A stretch of DNA of 64,000 bases, from the NCBI RefSeq assembly GCF_900106805.1, contig NZ_FNNP01000001.1:1364001-1428000 (forward strand). The letters are read 5' to 3'. The notes under the pieces were generated by a model. It ran no database searches, was not told the origin of the DNA, and worked only from the letters and a program-made list of their open reading frames with translations. The translations under genes were made by a program, and so were the position numbers. This DNA comes from Ruegeria halocynthiae (lineage in GTDB: Bacteria; Pseudomonadota; Alphaproteobacteria; Rhodobacterales; Rhodobacteraceae). Numbering within the stretch: the stretch's first letter is position 1; every line of letters begins with the position of its first letter. Shown here piece after piece: positions 27,202 through 36,753 of the stretch.

Positions 27202-28407
27202 ATGCAGTTCAGTTCATCCTCAGTTAACCGTACGCCACCCACGCTCGCAACACTCGTGTTGTTGTCGGGGTTGTCGGCATTAAGCATGAATCTGTATCTG
27301 CCCAGCCTTCCTTTTATGGCGACTTACTTTCAGACTGATTACAAGGTAATGCAGCTTTCGATCGCGCTGTATCTTCTGGTCAACGCCGCACTGCAGATTC
27401 TGATCGGCCCCATCGCCGACAAGGCCGGACGCAGGCCGGTTCTGCTATGGGGGCTCGCCCTGTTTCTGCTGGCAACCCTGGGCTGTATATACGCCCCGAA
27501 CATCGAAATATTCCTGACCTTCAGAATGTTTCAGGCCGTCATTGTCGTCGGAATCGTACTGAGTCGCGCAGCCGTCAGGGATATGTTTGAACAAGACCAG
27601 GCAGCCTCGATGCTCGGTTACGTCACCATGGGAATGGCAGTGGTGCCCATGATCGGCCCCGCGATCGGCGGGCTTCTGGAAGAGGCCTTTGGCTGGAAAG
27701 CCAATTTTTGGCTGCCATTTGCGCTCGCAGCATTAACACTGCTGCTTGCGTACCGGGACTTTGGAGAAACCGCTGCCGCAAGCGGAAAAACGTTGATGCA
27801 GCAGTTTCGCGAATACCCCGAGCTGCTAATGTCACCTCGTTTCTGGGGCTATTCGTTGTCCTCGGCCTTCTCATCGGGTGCGTTCTTTGCCTATCTTGGC
27901 GGGGCACCTTTTATCGGGACCGAGGTATTTGGAATGACCGCCGCCGAAGTCGGCATTTACTTCGGCGCTCCGGCACTTGGTTATTTCTTCGGCAATTTCA
28001 TCAGCGGCCGTTATTCGGTGCGCTTCGGTGTCAACCGAATGGTGCTGTGGGGCTGTTGGCTGAATGCTATCGGCGTAGCCTTGTCTGCCTCGCTGTTTCT
28101 GGCGGACACCGGAACCGCGCTCAGCTTTTTTGGCCTGATGACCTTTGTCGGACTGGGCAATGGCATGTCGATCCCCAACGCGACTGCCGGCTCATTGTCG
28201 GTGCGCCCGCATCTGGCAGCCACCGCTTCTGGCCTGAGCGGAGCGATCATGCTGGGTGGCGGTGCTGCACTTAGCGCATTGGCGGGTTCGCTGTTGACGC
28301 AAGAAACCGGCGCGATGCCTTTGCTTTGGTTGATGCTGACAACCGCCGTTCTCGCGATCTGCGCCATCAGCGTTGTTATCTGGCGCGAACGGCAATTAGG
28401 TCTATAG
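27202..28407 (+). CDS. Bcr/CflA-family multidrug efflux MFS transporter
   Basis: A 401-residue protein with twelve predicted membrane helices. The opening SALSMNLYLPSLPFMATYF and the loop GPIADKAGRRPVLLWGL between helices 2 and 3 are signatures of the Bcr/CflA drug:proton antiporters (bicyclomycin, chloramphenicol and similar). The real substrate may be a metabolite. It is transcribed away from pccB and just upstream of the pccR-like gene, about 65 bases before it, so it could share regulation by PccR. Confidence 0.85.
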   Translation: MQFSSSSVNRTPPTLATLVLLSGLSALSMNLYLPSLPFMATYFQTDYKVMQLSIALYLLVNAALQILIGPIADKAGRRPVLLWGLALFLLATLGCIYAPNIEIFLTFRMFQAVIVVGIVLSRAAVRDMFEQDQAASMLGYVTMGMAVVPMIGPAIGGLLEEAFGWKANFWLPFALAALTLLLAYRDFGETAAASGKTLMQQFREYPELLMSPRFWGYSLSSAFSSGAFFAYLGGAPFIGTEVFGMTAAEVGIYFGAPALGYFFGNFISGRYSVRFGVNRMVLWGCWLNAIGVALSASLFLADTGTALSFFGLMTFVGLGNGMSIPNATAGSLSVRPHLAATASGLSGAIMLGGGAALSALAGSLLTQETGAMPLLWLMLTTAVLAICAISVVIWRERQLGL

Positions 28408-28425
28408 ACGGCTTGCGCCCAAGAG

Positions 28426-28433
28426 TTTGCAAA
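28426..28433. promoter_or_regulatory. TTTGCAAA site upstream of pccR
   Basis: A perfect TTTGCAAA palindrome about 40 bases before the ATG of the pccR-like gene, followed by a half-site (CTGCAAAG) at about 28458-28465. It resembles the sites upstream of pccB and would allow autoregulation. Confidence 0.5.
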
Positions 28434-28471
28434 GTTAGCTTGCTGATTCAGGAAAGCTGCAAAGAACCACC

Positions 28472-29872
28472 ATGGCCACCCAGAAAATCTATGCCGGCGC
28501 CAAGCTGCGCGAGATGCGCACCCGCCTGACCCTCACGCAGAAGGATTTCGCCACCAAGCTGGGCGTTTCTCTGCCCTATCTGAACCAGATGGAGAACAAT
28601 AACCGTCCGATTTCAACAACGGTTGTTCTGGCACTGGCGCAGGAATTCGGCATGGACGTGACCGAACTCAGCACCGGTGACAGCGAACGGCTGGTTTCGG
28701 ACATGCGCGAAGTGCTTGCTGATCCGGTGTTTGCTGACATGATGCCCCCTTTGGCCGACCTCAGGTTGACGGCATCGAATGCCCCCGCGCTTGCACGTGC
28801 CTTTATCGAACTGCATCGCGCCTATCGCCAAACCCATGAACGGCTTGCCTCACTCGATGAAGCTCTGGGTCGCGAAGACGCCCGCATACAGGCCAGCCCC
28901 TGGGAAGAGGTGCGGGATTTCTTTCACTACTGCGACAACTATATCGACGCGGTAGACCGTGCTGCCGAACGGTTCGCCAGCCGCGCCGATGAATCCATCA
29001 GCATCCGTCAGGTGGCCCTGAACAGCCTGTCCGAACGCGGCATCCACGTCACCTTCACAGATACTGAAACTCTGCGCAGCTATAATGCCAAGGACAAAAC
29101 CCTGCGTCTTTCCTCGCGTGTCGCACCGCAGACGCAGGTCTTCCAATTGCTGTTGCAGGTGGCGCTGATCAGTCAGGACAAACTGCTCGAGGCGACGCTT
29201 GATTTCGCGCGTTTCCAAAGCGACGAGGCCCGCGCGATCGCAAAGATCGGCCTCGCCAACTATTTCGCCGGGGCCTCTCTGATGCCATATGGCGCATTCC
29301 TGTCCGCAGCGCAGGAGTATCGCCACGATCTCGAACTGCTCAGCAACCGGTTCGGTGCATCCATTGAACAGGTAGCGCATCGTCTGTCCACGCTGCAGCG
29401 TCCCGGGGCAAAAGGAATCCCCTTCTTTTTCGTCCGCGTTGATCAGGCCGGAACGATTACCAAACGCCATTCCGCCACGCGACTGCAGTTCGCCCGCTTT
29501 GGCGGTGCCTGCCCGCTGTGGAATGTCCACCGGGCGTTCGAGACGCCTGGGCATTTCCTGCAACAGCTCGCCGAAACACCGGACGGCGTTCGCTATATCT
29601 CATTGGCACGAGACGTATCGAAATCGGGTGGCTCTTTTGGCGCGCCTGTGCGCCGCTATGCCATCGCACTGGGATGCGAGGTACGTCACGCCGAAGCGTT
29701 GGTATACGCCGACAATCTCGACATAAACAATGCCAGCGCCTACGAACCCATCGGCATTTCATGCCGCATTTGCGAGCGCCAGACCTGCCACCAGCGATCA
29801 GTCCCACCGCTGGAGCGCCGCCTGACCATAAACGCCCATAGCCGTGGCACCCTGCCCTACGAAGTCACCTGA
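28472..29872 (+). CDS. pccR: Short-chain fatty acyl-CoA regulator (ScfR/PccR family)
   Basis: A 466-residue regulator. Residues 5-65 form an XRE helix-turn-helix (GAKLREMRTRLTLTQKDFATKLGVSLPYLNQMENNNRP). The middle resembles the ImmA-like/DUF955 region and the C-terminus holds a cysteine cluster (GISCRICERQTCHQRSVPP), typical of the ScfR family. In Rhodobacter sphaeroides PccR activates pccB in response to a propionate-derived acyl-CoA. Its position next to pccB and the TTTGCAAA-type sites supports the same job here. A GC-rich hairpin with a T-run follows at 29920. Confidence 0.9.
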   Translation: MATQKIYAGAKLREMRTRLTLTQKDFATKLGVSLPYLNQMENNNRPISTTVVLALAQEFGMDVTELSTGDSERLVSDMREVLADPVFADMMPPLADLRLTASNAPALARAFIELHRAYRQTHERLASLDEALGREDARIQASPWEEVRDFFHYCDNYIDAVDRAAERFASRADESISIRQVALNSLSERGIHVTFTDTETLRSYNAKDKTLRLSSRVAPQTQVFQLLLQVALISQDKLLEATLDFARFQSDEARAIAKIGLANYFAGASLMPYGAFLSAAQEYRHDLELLSNRFGASIEQVAHRLSTLQRPGAKGIPFFFVRVDQAGTITKRHSATRLQFARFGGACPLWNVHRAFETPGHFLQQLAETPDGVRYISLARDVSKSGGSFGAPVRRYAIALGCEVRHAEALVYADNLDINNASAYEPIGISCRICERQTCHQRSVPPLERRLTINAHSRGTLPYEVT

Positions 29873-29919
29873 ACTTCATCTGGTCAAGTACACTCTGGAG
29901 GGTTCGCTGCCTGCTGCGA

Positions 29920-29944
29920 CGGGGGCAAAGCCCCCGCCCTTTTA
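29920..29944 (+). terminator. Terminator after pccR
   Basis: The stem CGGGGGC / GCCCCCG with a 3-base loop (AAA), followed by GCCCTTTT, lies about 50 bases after the pccR-like stop codon. It could also end the leftward YdcH transcript that converges here. Confidence 0.7.
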
Positions 29945-30184
29945 TTAGACCTTGGCTAGAATCGACCAGATCTCATCCTTGAGCGCGGCTCGTTTCTTGC
30001 GCAACTCCACCTCGGCCAACTCCTCTATCGGTTCGATGTTGGTTTCGGCGCGATGAACCACGCGATTGACCTCATGGTATTCATCCGCAAGCCGGGCAAA
30101 ATGGGTATCCGTTTGCTTGAGTTGGCTCATAATGTTGATCTTGTCAGGGAATTCCTCAGCCAGTTCATGCGGGGTGTGAGACAT
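29945..30184 (-). CDS. YdcH-family small coiled-coil protein (DUF465)
   Basis: A 79-residue protein started by ATG 30184, with AAGGAG upstream. The sequence is a charged helical hairpin: HELAEEFPDKINIMSQLKQTD, then FARLADEYHEVNRVVHRAE, then ELRKKRAALKDEIW. This is the pattern of the DUF465/YdcH family, widespread in proteobacteria and of unknown function. It stands between the pccR-like gene (convergent) and betA. Confidence 0.8.
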   Translation of the reverse strand: MSHTPHELAEEFPDKINIMSQLKQTDTHFARLADEYHEVNRVVHRAETNIEPIEELAEVELRKKRAALKDEIWSILAKV

Positions 30185-30305
30185 CCTGTTGGCTCCTTGT
30201 GTCAGTGTTACATCCAAGTGCTAAACATGACTGCCCCACTCCGCTTTGACGCCGATCAAATTTGGTGAAACCTTCCCATGTTTTGGGACATGTCACCTAA
30301 ACGGG

Positions 30306-31964
30306 TCAACGCTGTGCGGTTGCCCATCTTGGGCTGATCCACGGCTGGTCATTCGCCTTGGGCAGCGGCTCTTTCCCCAACAAATGATCCGATATCTTTT
30401 CACCTACCATGATCGACGGCGCATTCAGATTACCATTTGTGATCTGCGGGAAAATCGAACTGTCGGCGATACGCAACCCGTCCACTCCGATTACACGCCC
30501 CTGTGGGTCGACAACCGCATGGCTGTCACCCGCCCGACCCATGCGACAAGTTCCGCACGGATGATAAGCGCTTTCGGCGTGTTCGGCGATGAAGGCATCA
30601 AGCTCTTCGTCGGACTGAACCTCTGCCCCCGGTTGAATTTCCTTGCCCGCAAAAGGCTTGAACGCCTCCTGTCCGAAGATTTCCCGGGTCAGGCGGATGC
30701 AGGTTCGAAAGTCCTTCCAATCCTTGTCTTGACTCATGTAGTTGAACCGGATCACCGGCGCATCTTCAACTTTGGAAGATCGCAGTGTCACGGCCCCGCG
30801 TGACGGCGACCGCATTGGTCCTACATGCGCCTGAAACCCATGCCCCTCGGCCGCGGCCTGCCCATCATACCGAACTGCAATTGGCAGGAAATGGTACTGG
30901 ATATCTGGGTACTCTACACCCGGCCCCGAGCGAACAAAGGCTGCGCTTTCAAACTGGTTCGACGCGCCAAGGCCAGTTTTGGTGAACAGCCACTGCGCCC
31001 CGATCATGCCCTTGCTGATCAAATTCCAATGCTTATAGAGCGTGATCGGCTGCAACGAGGCCTGCTGTATATAAAGCTCTAGGTGGTCCTGAAGATTGGC
31101 ACCCACGCCAGGCCGGTCCGCGACCAACTTGATCCCATGTTCGGCCAGATGGGCGGCAGGCCCGATACCCGACAGCATCAACAGCTTGGGTGAGTTGATG
31201 GACGAGGCCGCCAATACGACCTCACGCCGTGCCCGGATCATCTCCCGTTTGCCGCCCCGGATCAATTCAACACCGGTTGCACGCCCATCCTCAATAACAA
31301 TGCGCGCAGCAAGCCCGCGGACGATCTCGCAGTTTTCGCGTCTGAGAGCAGGCTTCAGATACGCGTTTGCCGCCGACCAGCGCCGTCCCTTCCAGACGGT
31401 CTGCTCCATGGGGCCAAAGCCTTCCTGCTTCTCGCCGTTATAATCACCGGTAACCTCATAGCCAGCCTGTTGGCCAGCATCGACGAAAGCTTTGAACAAC
31501 GGGTTCTCGCGAGGCCCGCGTGACACATGCAAGGGCCCGTCTGTACCCCGCCACGAATGATCGCCGCCATGGCCACCATCATGCCAGGTTTCCATACGTT
31601 TGTAGTAAGGCAATACATCCGTATAAGACCAGCCATCTGCGCCCATATCGGACCAGGTATCAAAATCCCGTGCATGACCCCGAACATAAACCATACCATT
31701 GATCGAGGACGACCCGCCAATCACCTTACCCCGCGGGCAAGCCAGACGGCGGTTGTTCAGATGTGGCTCAGGTTCAGATTTGTAGCCCCAGTCATAGCGC
31801 GACATATTCATCGGATAGCTGAGCGCGGCAGGCATCTGGATGAACGGCCCAACGTCTGTGCCACCGTGTTCGATTACTAAAACCGAGGCCCCGGCCTCAC
31901 TCAGGCGGTAGGCCATTGCACATCCGGCGGAGCCTGCGCCGACAATGACAAAATCTGCTTCCAT
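30306..31964 (-). CDS. betA: Choline dehydrogenase
   Basis: This 552-residue GMC-family flavoprotein oxidises choline to betaine aldehyde. The N-terminal FAD motif is [20 protein letters not shown] from residue 6. The GMC signature [18 protein letters not shown] follows near residue 80, and the C-terminus has [10 protein letters not shown] (catalytic His region) and [12 protein letters not shown]. It lies in the leftward betI-betC-betA cluster. Betaine aldehyde dehydrogenase (betB), which usually accompanies these genes, is not in the cluster or elsewhere in this window. Confidence 0.92.
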   Translation of the reverse strand: MEADFVIVGAGSAGCAMAYRLSEAGASVLVIEHGGTDVGPFIQMPAALSYPMNMSRYDWGYKSEPEPHLNNRRLACPRGKVIGGSSSINGMVYVRGHARDFDTWSDMGADGWSYTDVLPYYKRMETWHDGGHGGDHSWRGTDGPLHVSRGPRENPLFKAFVDAGQQAGYEVTGDYNGEKQEGFGPMEQTVWKGRRWSAANAYLKPALRRENCEIVRGLAARIVIEDGRATGVELIRGGKREMIRARREVVLAASSINSPKLLMLSGIGPAAHLAEHGIKLVADRPGVGANLQDHLELYIQQASLQPITLYKHWNLISKGMIGAQWLFTKTGLGASNQFESAAFVRSGPGVEYPDIQYHFLPIAVRYDGQAAAEGHGFQAHVGPMRSPSRGAVTLRSSKVEDAPVIRFNYMSQDKDWKDFRTCIRLTREIFGQEAFKPFAGKEIQPGAEVQSDEELDAFIAEHAESAYHPCGTCRMGRAGDSHAVVDPQGRVIGVDGLRIADSSIFPQITNGNLNAPSIMVGEKISDHLLGKEPLPKANDQPWISPRWATAQR

Positions 31965-31991
31965 ATTTGCATCTCCAGTCCCGCGCGGACC

Positions 31992-32013
31992 AAGATTTTT
32001 CGTCGAAAAATCT
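31992..32013. repeat. Intergenic palindromic repeat, copy 2
   Basis: Same 23-bp repeat as at 17988-18010, with the half-site AAGATTTTTCG around a central T and the last base changed. It lies between the 3' end of betC and the start of betA, so it would sit in the shared transcript. Confidence 0.65.
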
Positions 32014-32051
32014 CATCACCCGAGCGGGAGAATTTTTGATAAAGTGAGGAG

Positions 32052-33560
32052 TTACTCGCCACGCGGGAAGCGTTGGCTTTCCTCGACATCATTCAGATCC
32101 ATGTGATTACGCATGTAGCGTTCGGACGCTTTTTGCAGCGGCTGATAATCCCATGGGTAATAGCCACCCTGCCGCAATGCTTCGTAAATCACCCAGCGAC
32201 GAGCCTGGCTGGCCCTGACATCCGCATCAAAACGATCCAGATCCCAACGCGCCTCGGATTTGGCGCGCAGGCTTTGCAGAGTTCCTGCGTGTTCCGGGTG
32301 ATCGGCAAGGTTATCCATTTCGTGAGGATCGTTCTCAAGATCGAACAATTGATCCGGATCGAGCGCGCAGCAATTGTATTTCCACTTTCCGTAGCGCAGC
32401 GAAACCAATGGTGCATATGAAGCCTCGGCCGCATACTCTATCGCGACGGGCGCAGTCCGGTTTATGCCTTTCGCCAGAGGCACAAGGTCTTCGCCATCCG
32501 TCCAAGGTGCAATTTCAGCCATATCGACCCCCGCCAGAGCCCCAAGGGTTGGCGTCACATCAATTGTCGAAACAGGCGTATCGATCCGACCTGCGGGCAA
32601 ATCTGGCGCAGAAATCATGAGCGGGACACGGGAAGACCCTTCGAAGAATGTCATCTTGAACCACAATCCACGCTCTCCCAACATGTCGCCGTGGTCGGAC
32701 ACAAAGAGAATGATCGCCTCTTGCCGCGTGGCCTCCAGTACTTCCAGAATCTCGCCCACCTTGTCATCCAGATATGAGATATTGGCAAAATAAGCGCGGC
32801 GGGATTTGCGGACATCCTCGGTTGTTATGTCGAAGCTGCGCCAGTCATTCGCATCGAAAATGCGTTTGGAATGAGGATCCTGATTGTCATAGCCCAGATC
32901 CGCAATCTGCGGCTCCAGATGCGCACAATCTTCATACAAATCCCAGTATTTACGGCGTGTCACGTAAGGGTCGTGCGGATGGGTGAAACTGACAGTTACG
33001 CACCAGGGTCGGTCATCCTTGCCGCGCGCCAGATCATAAAGTTTGGCTTTGGCGTTGTAGGCAACCTCGTCGTCATACTCCATCTGGTTGGAAATCTCGG
33101 CCACACCCGCTCCGGTAACTGAACCCATATTGTGATACCACCAGTCGATGCGCTCACCCGGCTTGCGATAGTCCGGGGTCCAGCCGAAATCAGCCGGGTA
33201 GATATCGGTGGTCAGACGGTCTTCGAATCCATGCAATTGATCAGGGCCGACAAAGTGCATCTTGCCAGATAGGCAGGTGTAGTACCCCGCACGACGCAGG
33301 TGGTGGGCATAGGTGGGGATATCGCTGCGGAACTCGGCCGCGTTATCATAGACGCCAGTACGCGATGGCAACTGGCCCGACATAAAGCTCGCCCGCCCCG
33401 GCGCGCACAGCGGCGAGGCAGTGTAGGCATTGGCAAATCGCGTGGATTTCGCCGCCAGTTTTTTCAGGTTCGGCGCGTGCAACCACTCTGCGGGACCGTC
33501 GGGAAAGAGGGTTCCGTTGAGCTGATCCACCATCAGGATCAGAATATTCGGTTTTGTCAT
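32052..33560 (-). CDS. betC: Choline-sulfatase
   Basis: This 502-residue sulfatase hydrolyses choline-O-sulfate to choline and sulfate. It opens MTKPNILILMVDQLNG with metal-ligand Asp residues and has the C-x-P-x-R sulfatase signature LCAPGRASFMSG, where Cys52 is converted to formylglycine. Also seen are FVSDHGDMLGERGLWFKMTFFEGS (a metal-binding loop) and the C-terminal choline-sulfatase domain. No signal peptide, so it acts in the cytoplasm after uptake of the substrate. It overlaps the betI stop by 4 bases and feeds choline to betA. Confidence 0.93.
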   Translation of the reverse strand: MTKPNILILMVDQLNGTLFPDGPAEWLHAPNLKKLAAKSTRFANAYTASPLCAPGRASFMSGQLPSRTGVYDNAAEFRSDIPTYAHHLRRAGYYTCLSGKMHFVGPDQLHGFEDRLTTDIYPADFGWTPDYRKPGERIDWWYHNMGSVTGAGVAEISNQMEYDDEVAYNAKAKLYDLARGKDDRPWCVTVSFTHPHDPYVTRRKYWDLYEDCAHLEPQIADLGYDNQDPHSKRIFDANDWRSFDITTEDVRKSRRAYFANISYLDDKVGEILEVLEATRQEAIILFVSDHGDMLGERGLWFKMTFFEGSSRVPLMISAPDLPAGRIDTPVSTIDVTPTLGALAGVDMAEIAPWTDGEDLVPLAKGINRTAPVAIEYAAEASYAPLVSLRYGKWKYNCCALDPDQLFDLENDPHEMDNLADHPEHAGTLQSLRAKSEARWDLDRFDADVRASQARRWVIYEALRQGGYYPWDYQPLQKASERYMRNHMDLNDVEESQRFPRGE

Positions 33561-34129
33561 TTTTCGGCCTCTAGAAAAACATTCATGACCCGCAGGGCAT
33601 GATTGACTGCCAGTTGAGGTTCCTGCGGGGCATTCAAAGCAGCGTGAATGTAAAGCCCATCGATCAGGGCGATCATATCTTCAGCCGCCTTGACCGGATC
33701 ACGCATAAGGGGTCGTAGCGCATGGATCAGATTCGAGCGGATGCGCGACTGATAGATCTGCCAAAGCCTCAGCGCATCATCATTGGTTTGCGCCAGCACA
33801 TAAAAGGTCATCCACGCGGCGATCACGTCCGGTGTGAAACAGGATGGCGCGAAACAGGCGCGGATGATGGCCTGCGCCCGCCCCTCCGGTTTGGCAGAAT
33901 TAAGTTTAGTTCGGGCCTCTGCCCCGAAATCCGAAAGGATACGGCGCATGGCTGCCAGAAATATCTGCTCTTTGCCCCCAAAATAGTGATGCGCCAATGC
34001 GCTGGACATGCCGGCACGCTTGGCGATCTGGCTGACGGTCACGTCGAGGGACTTTTGCAAACCAAGTTCAGCGATTGTCGCTTTGACGATCGCATCCCGC
34101 CGGATTGGTTCCATTCCGAGTTTTGGCAT
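33557..34129 (-). CDS. betI: TetR-family repressor BetI
   Basis: A 190-residue regulator that opens MPKLGMEPIRRDAIVKATIAELG, followed by the helix-turn-helix VSQIAKRAGMSSALAHHYFGGKEQI. BetI represses choline-oxidation genes and is released by choline. It is the first gene of the betI-betC-betA run. Its own upstream region carries the palindrome ATTGACTCGTCAATCAAT at 34179-34196, likely its autoregulatory site. Confidence 0.9.
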   Translation of the reverse strand: MPKLGMEPIRRDAIVKATIAELGLQKSLDVTVSQIAKRAGMSSALAHHYFGGKEQIFLAAMRRILSDFGAEARTKLNSAKPEGRAQAIIRACFAPSCFTPDVIAAWMTFYVLAQTNDDALRLWQIYQSRIRSNLIHALRPLMRDPVKAAEDMIALIDGLYIHAALNAPQEPQLAVNHALRVMNVFLEAEK

Positions 34130-34142
34130 CTTCGCCCCTCTG

Positions 34143-34158
34143 CCATACTTAGGTATGG
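34143..34158. promoter_or_regulatory. Second palindrome upstream of betI
   Basis: CCATAC, four bases (TTAG), GTATGG: a perfect inverted repeat immediately upstream of the betI start and downstream of the BetI-like operator. It may be a second regulator site or lie within the leader. Confidence 0.35.
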
Positions 34159-34178
34159 TAAGAGGCTAAGCGCTTTAA

Positions 34179-34196
34179 ATTGACTCGTCAATCAAT
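34179..34196. promoter_or_regulatory. BetI-like operator, copy 2 (upstream of betI)
   Basis: ATTGACTCGTCAATCAAT. Its reverse complement differs at one central base from the site at 3165-3182. It lies about 50 bases before the betI start codon, where an autoregulatory BetI operator is expected. Confidence 0.65.
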
Positions 34197-34202
34197 AACG
34201 TT

Positions 34203-35132
34203 TCAGCGAGCGGCAGACGGCACTTCAGCCCCCTGCGGTGGCGTCGGCGAAATTGCCCCGCTTCGGTTCAGCACCGCCTCGCGCCAGGTGATGAAACTGA
34301 CCGCTGCCAGGATCAGGGTACCTCCGGCAATCACCCAGATATCGACACTTTCGTGAAAGACCAGAGTGCCGACCAATGTGGCCCAGATTAACTGCAGGAA
34401 CGTCACCGGTTGAGTGACGGCAACCGGAGCAGCGTGCAAGGCAAGGGTCATAAAATAGTGCCCTGCTGTGGCAAAGCTGGCGATCACGAAGAGAACACCC
34501 AGATCACGCAGGCTGGGTGGTTCCCAAACGGCGATAGCAAAGGGGATCAGCACGATTGTGACCCAGATCGACAGATGAGTGACGACGGCCAAGGGGCGGA
34601 TATCGCGGACCATCACCTTGGCCAGCAGATACGAACCTCCGAGCGCCAGCGCTGTCCCCAGCATCGCCAGATGGCCGGGCATGATTTCGCGAAAGCCGGG
34701 CCTCAGAACGATCAGCACACCAATGACTGCGATACCAATCGCTGCAATTCGGCGAAACGCCAGTTTCTCACCCAAAAACAAAGCCGCGCCCGCCGTGACG
34801 TAGATCGGCGTCATATAGTTCATCGCAGTCACCTCGGCCAGCGGTATGCGCGTCATCGCAAAGAACCACAGCATGACGGCAATGGCATGGATAACACCCC
34901 GCAATCCAAACAGCGTCAGATTGCGTCGGGTCAGCGGAGTTTCTACGATCGCGCCTATGGCAGGTAAAAGAAACACCAGACCAAACGCATAGCGCAGGAA
35001 TGCTGCCTGAATGGGGTTCATATTGGTCCCCAACATCTTTACCAGCGCGTTCATCCCAACAAAGGACAGGCCGGCAGCAAACATCCAGAACATGCCGATA
35101 ACCGGGCGTTGCTGATCATGGGGTGAGGTCAT
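34203..35132 (-). CDS. EamA/DMT-superfamily transporter
   Basis: About 310 residues with ten predicted membrane helices in two EamA repeats (first: GMFWMFAAGLSFVGMNALVKML; second begins near LAMLGTALALGGSYLLAKVM). Members export amino acids or other small metabolites, and the substrate is unknown. I start it at the ATG at 35132; the frame extends to 35186, which would overlap the exporter gene upstream. It lies 40 bases after that LysE-type gene and is probably co-transcribed with it. Confidence 0.82.
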   Translation of the reverse strand: MTSPHDQQRPVIGMFWMFAAGLSFVGMNALVKMLGTNMNPIQAAFLRYAFGLVFLLPAIGAIVETPLTRRNLTLFGLRGVIHAIAVMLWFFAMTRIPLAEVTAMNYMTPIYVTAGAALFLGEKLAFRRIAAIGIAVIGVLIVLRPGFREIMPGHLAMLGTALALGGSYLLAKVMVRDIRPLAVVTHLSIWVTIVLIPFAIAVWEPPSLRDLGVLFVIASFATAGHYFMTLALHAAPVAVTQPVTFLQLIWATLVGTLVFHESVDIWVIAGGTLILAAVSFITWREAVLNRSGAISPTPPQGAEVPSAAR

Positions 35133-35172
35133 AGGGACGGTTGAACACTGATTTCCAACCCAGAACAACCCT

Positions 35173-35772
35173 TCACATGATAACAAGTTTCAAAGCAATC
35201 GCCATCATCACGATCCCGACCACCACATCCAGAATTTGCCAGGCCCGAGGGCGCGCAAATATTGGCGACAGGATTCGGGCTCCGTAACCCAGTGAAAAGA
35301 AGAAGACGAAACTTGAGGTCATCGCCCCGATAGCGAAACCCAGACGGTCAGAGTATTGGGCCGATATCGATCCGATCAGTACAACCGTATCCAGATAGAC
35401 ATGGGGGTTGAGCCATGTGAAGGCCAGCACCGTCAGCATGGCCGCCTTTAAACTGGAGCGCTGCCCCGCGTCAGCCTCCATCACCGAGCCGCCCTGCCAG
35501 GCCGTCCAGAAACTGCGCAGGGCGTACCACGTCAAAAACACGGCGCCTCCATAGCGCATGACCGTTTCAAACCACGGTGCGGCCTGAGCTAGCGTACCGA
35601 ACCCAGCAACCCCCGCCCCGATCAGAATAGCGTCAGAGATCGCACAGGTCAGGCATAAGGCGAAGACATGCTCGCGTCGCAGGCCCTGCCGCAGAACAAA
35701 GGCGTTCTGAGCGCCAATCGCCAGTATCAAGCTAAAGCTCAGAGCGAATCCGGCAATCATTGATGGGAACAT
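35173..35772 (-). CDS. argO: LysE/ArgO-family basic amino acid exporter
   Basis: A 199-residue protein of six predicted helices that opens with the family signature ALSFSLILAIGAQNAFVLRQGLRREHV and continues with the conserved loop FTWLNPHVYLDTVVLIG. LysE/ArgO exports arginine or lysine. It starts at an ATG with AGGAGG upstream and is divergent from an ArgP-type LysR gene, the usual arrangement, with about 84 bases between the starts for shared control. Confidence 0.88.
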   Translation of the reverse strand: MFPSMIAGFALSFSLILAIGAQNAFVLRQGLRREHVFALCLTCAISDAILIGAGVAGFGTLAQAAPWFETVMRYGGAVFLTWYALRSFWTAWQGGSVMEADAGQRSSLKAAMLTVLAFTWLNPHVYLDTVVLIGSISAQYSDRLGFAIGAMTSSFVFFFSLGYGARILSPIFARPRAWQILDVVVGIVMMAIALKLVIM

Positions 35773-35856
35773 GCGGCCTCCTGTTGTTGGATGTTGACTA
35801 CATCGCCACCGCGGCTCTATCAAATTAATGTTCTTCACTTCAGTTAAGATCTTCTA

Positions 35857-36753
35857 ATGCTCCTTGATCCCCATCATCTTTCGGCACTGGCGTCGATTCT
35901 GCGCCATGGCAGCTTTGAAGCCGCAGCAGCCGAGCTGTCCGTGACCCCTTCGGCCATTTCGCAGCGGATCAAGGCGTTGGAGGATCGCGTCGGTGCGGCA
36001 TTGATCCATCGCGGCACGCCCTGTACAGGAACTCCGGCTGGCCTGCGGATTGCCCGACATGCCGAAGATATTGGTCTGCTTGAGGCGAATCTGGCCCGAG
36101 AGCTGACCTTGGATCAGCGCGAAGGCCCCATCCGTGTGCGCATCGCGCTTCCTGCTGACATTCTGGCGACATGGTTCATCGACGCGATGGCACAGACCGG
36201 CGATATCCTTTTCGATCTGGTGATCGACGATCAGGACCACTCGGCCGACTGGTTACGGCGCGGAGAGGTCAGCGCGGCAATCACTGTCGGCGGTCAGGCG
36301 GTAACAGGGTGTGATGCAATCGCTTTGGGCACGCTGCGTTATCTGGCGACCGCCAGCCCTGCCTTCATGCGGCGGTGGTTCCCAAGCGGGGTATCCGCCA
36401 AATCGCTAGCGCAGGCCCCTTGTTTGACATTCAATCGCAAGGACAATCTGCAGAAGACATGGGTCACAGCCCAGACGGGCAGCCATCTTGCACCACCAAC
36501 ACAATTTATGCCTTCCACGCACGGCTTTGTCGAAGCGGCAATTGCCGGATTGGGATGGGGGATGAACCCGGAAAGCCTCGTGCGCAAATCAATTGCTGAT
36601 GGGCGGCTTTGCGAATTGGTCCCCGACGCGCCACTGGATGTTGAGCTGACCTGGCAGATCGGACGGGTGCTTGCCCCCGCCCTTGAACCACTGACCCGAG
36701 CCGTTCGTCGTGCCGCAGCACAATCGCTGATCGTGCCCGCCCGACCATCCTAG
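35857..36753 (+). CDS. argP: LysR-family regulator ArgP/IciA
   Basis: A 298-residue LysR regulator that opens MLLDPHHLSALASILRHGSFEAAAAELSVTPSAISQRIKALEDRVG, an ArgP-type N-terminal helix-turn-helix. The remainder is the substrate-sensing domain. ArgP activates the exporter gene when arginine or lysine is high. Divergent from the LysE/ArgO gene. Its 3' end overlaps the 3' end of the MFS gene by 4 bases. Confidence 0.88.
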   Translation: MLLDPHHLSALASILRHGSFEAAAAELSVTPSAISQRIKALEDRVGAALIHRGTPCTGTPAGLRIARHAEDIGLLEANLARELTLDQREGPIRVRIALPADILATWFIDAMAQTGDILFDLVIDDQDHSADWLRRGEVSAAITVGGQAVTGCDAIALGTLRYLATASPAFMRRWFPSGVSAKSLAQAPCLTFNRKDNLQKTWVTAQTGSHLAPPTQFMPSTHGFVEAAIAGLGWGMNPESLVRKSIADGRLCELVPDAPLDVELTWQIGRVLAPALEPLTRAVRRAAAQSLIVPARPS

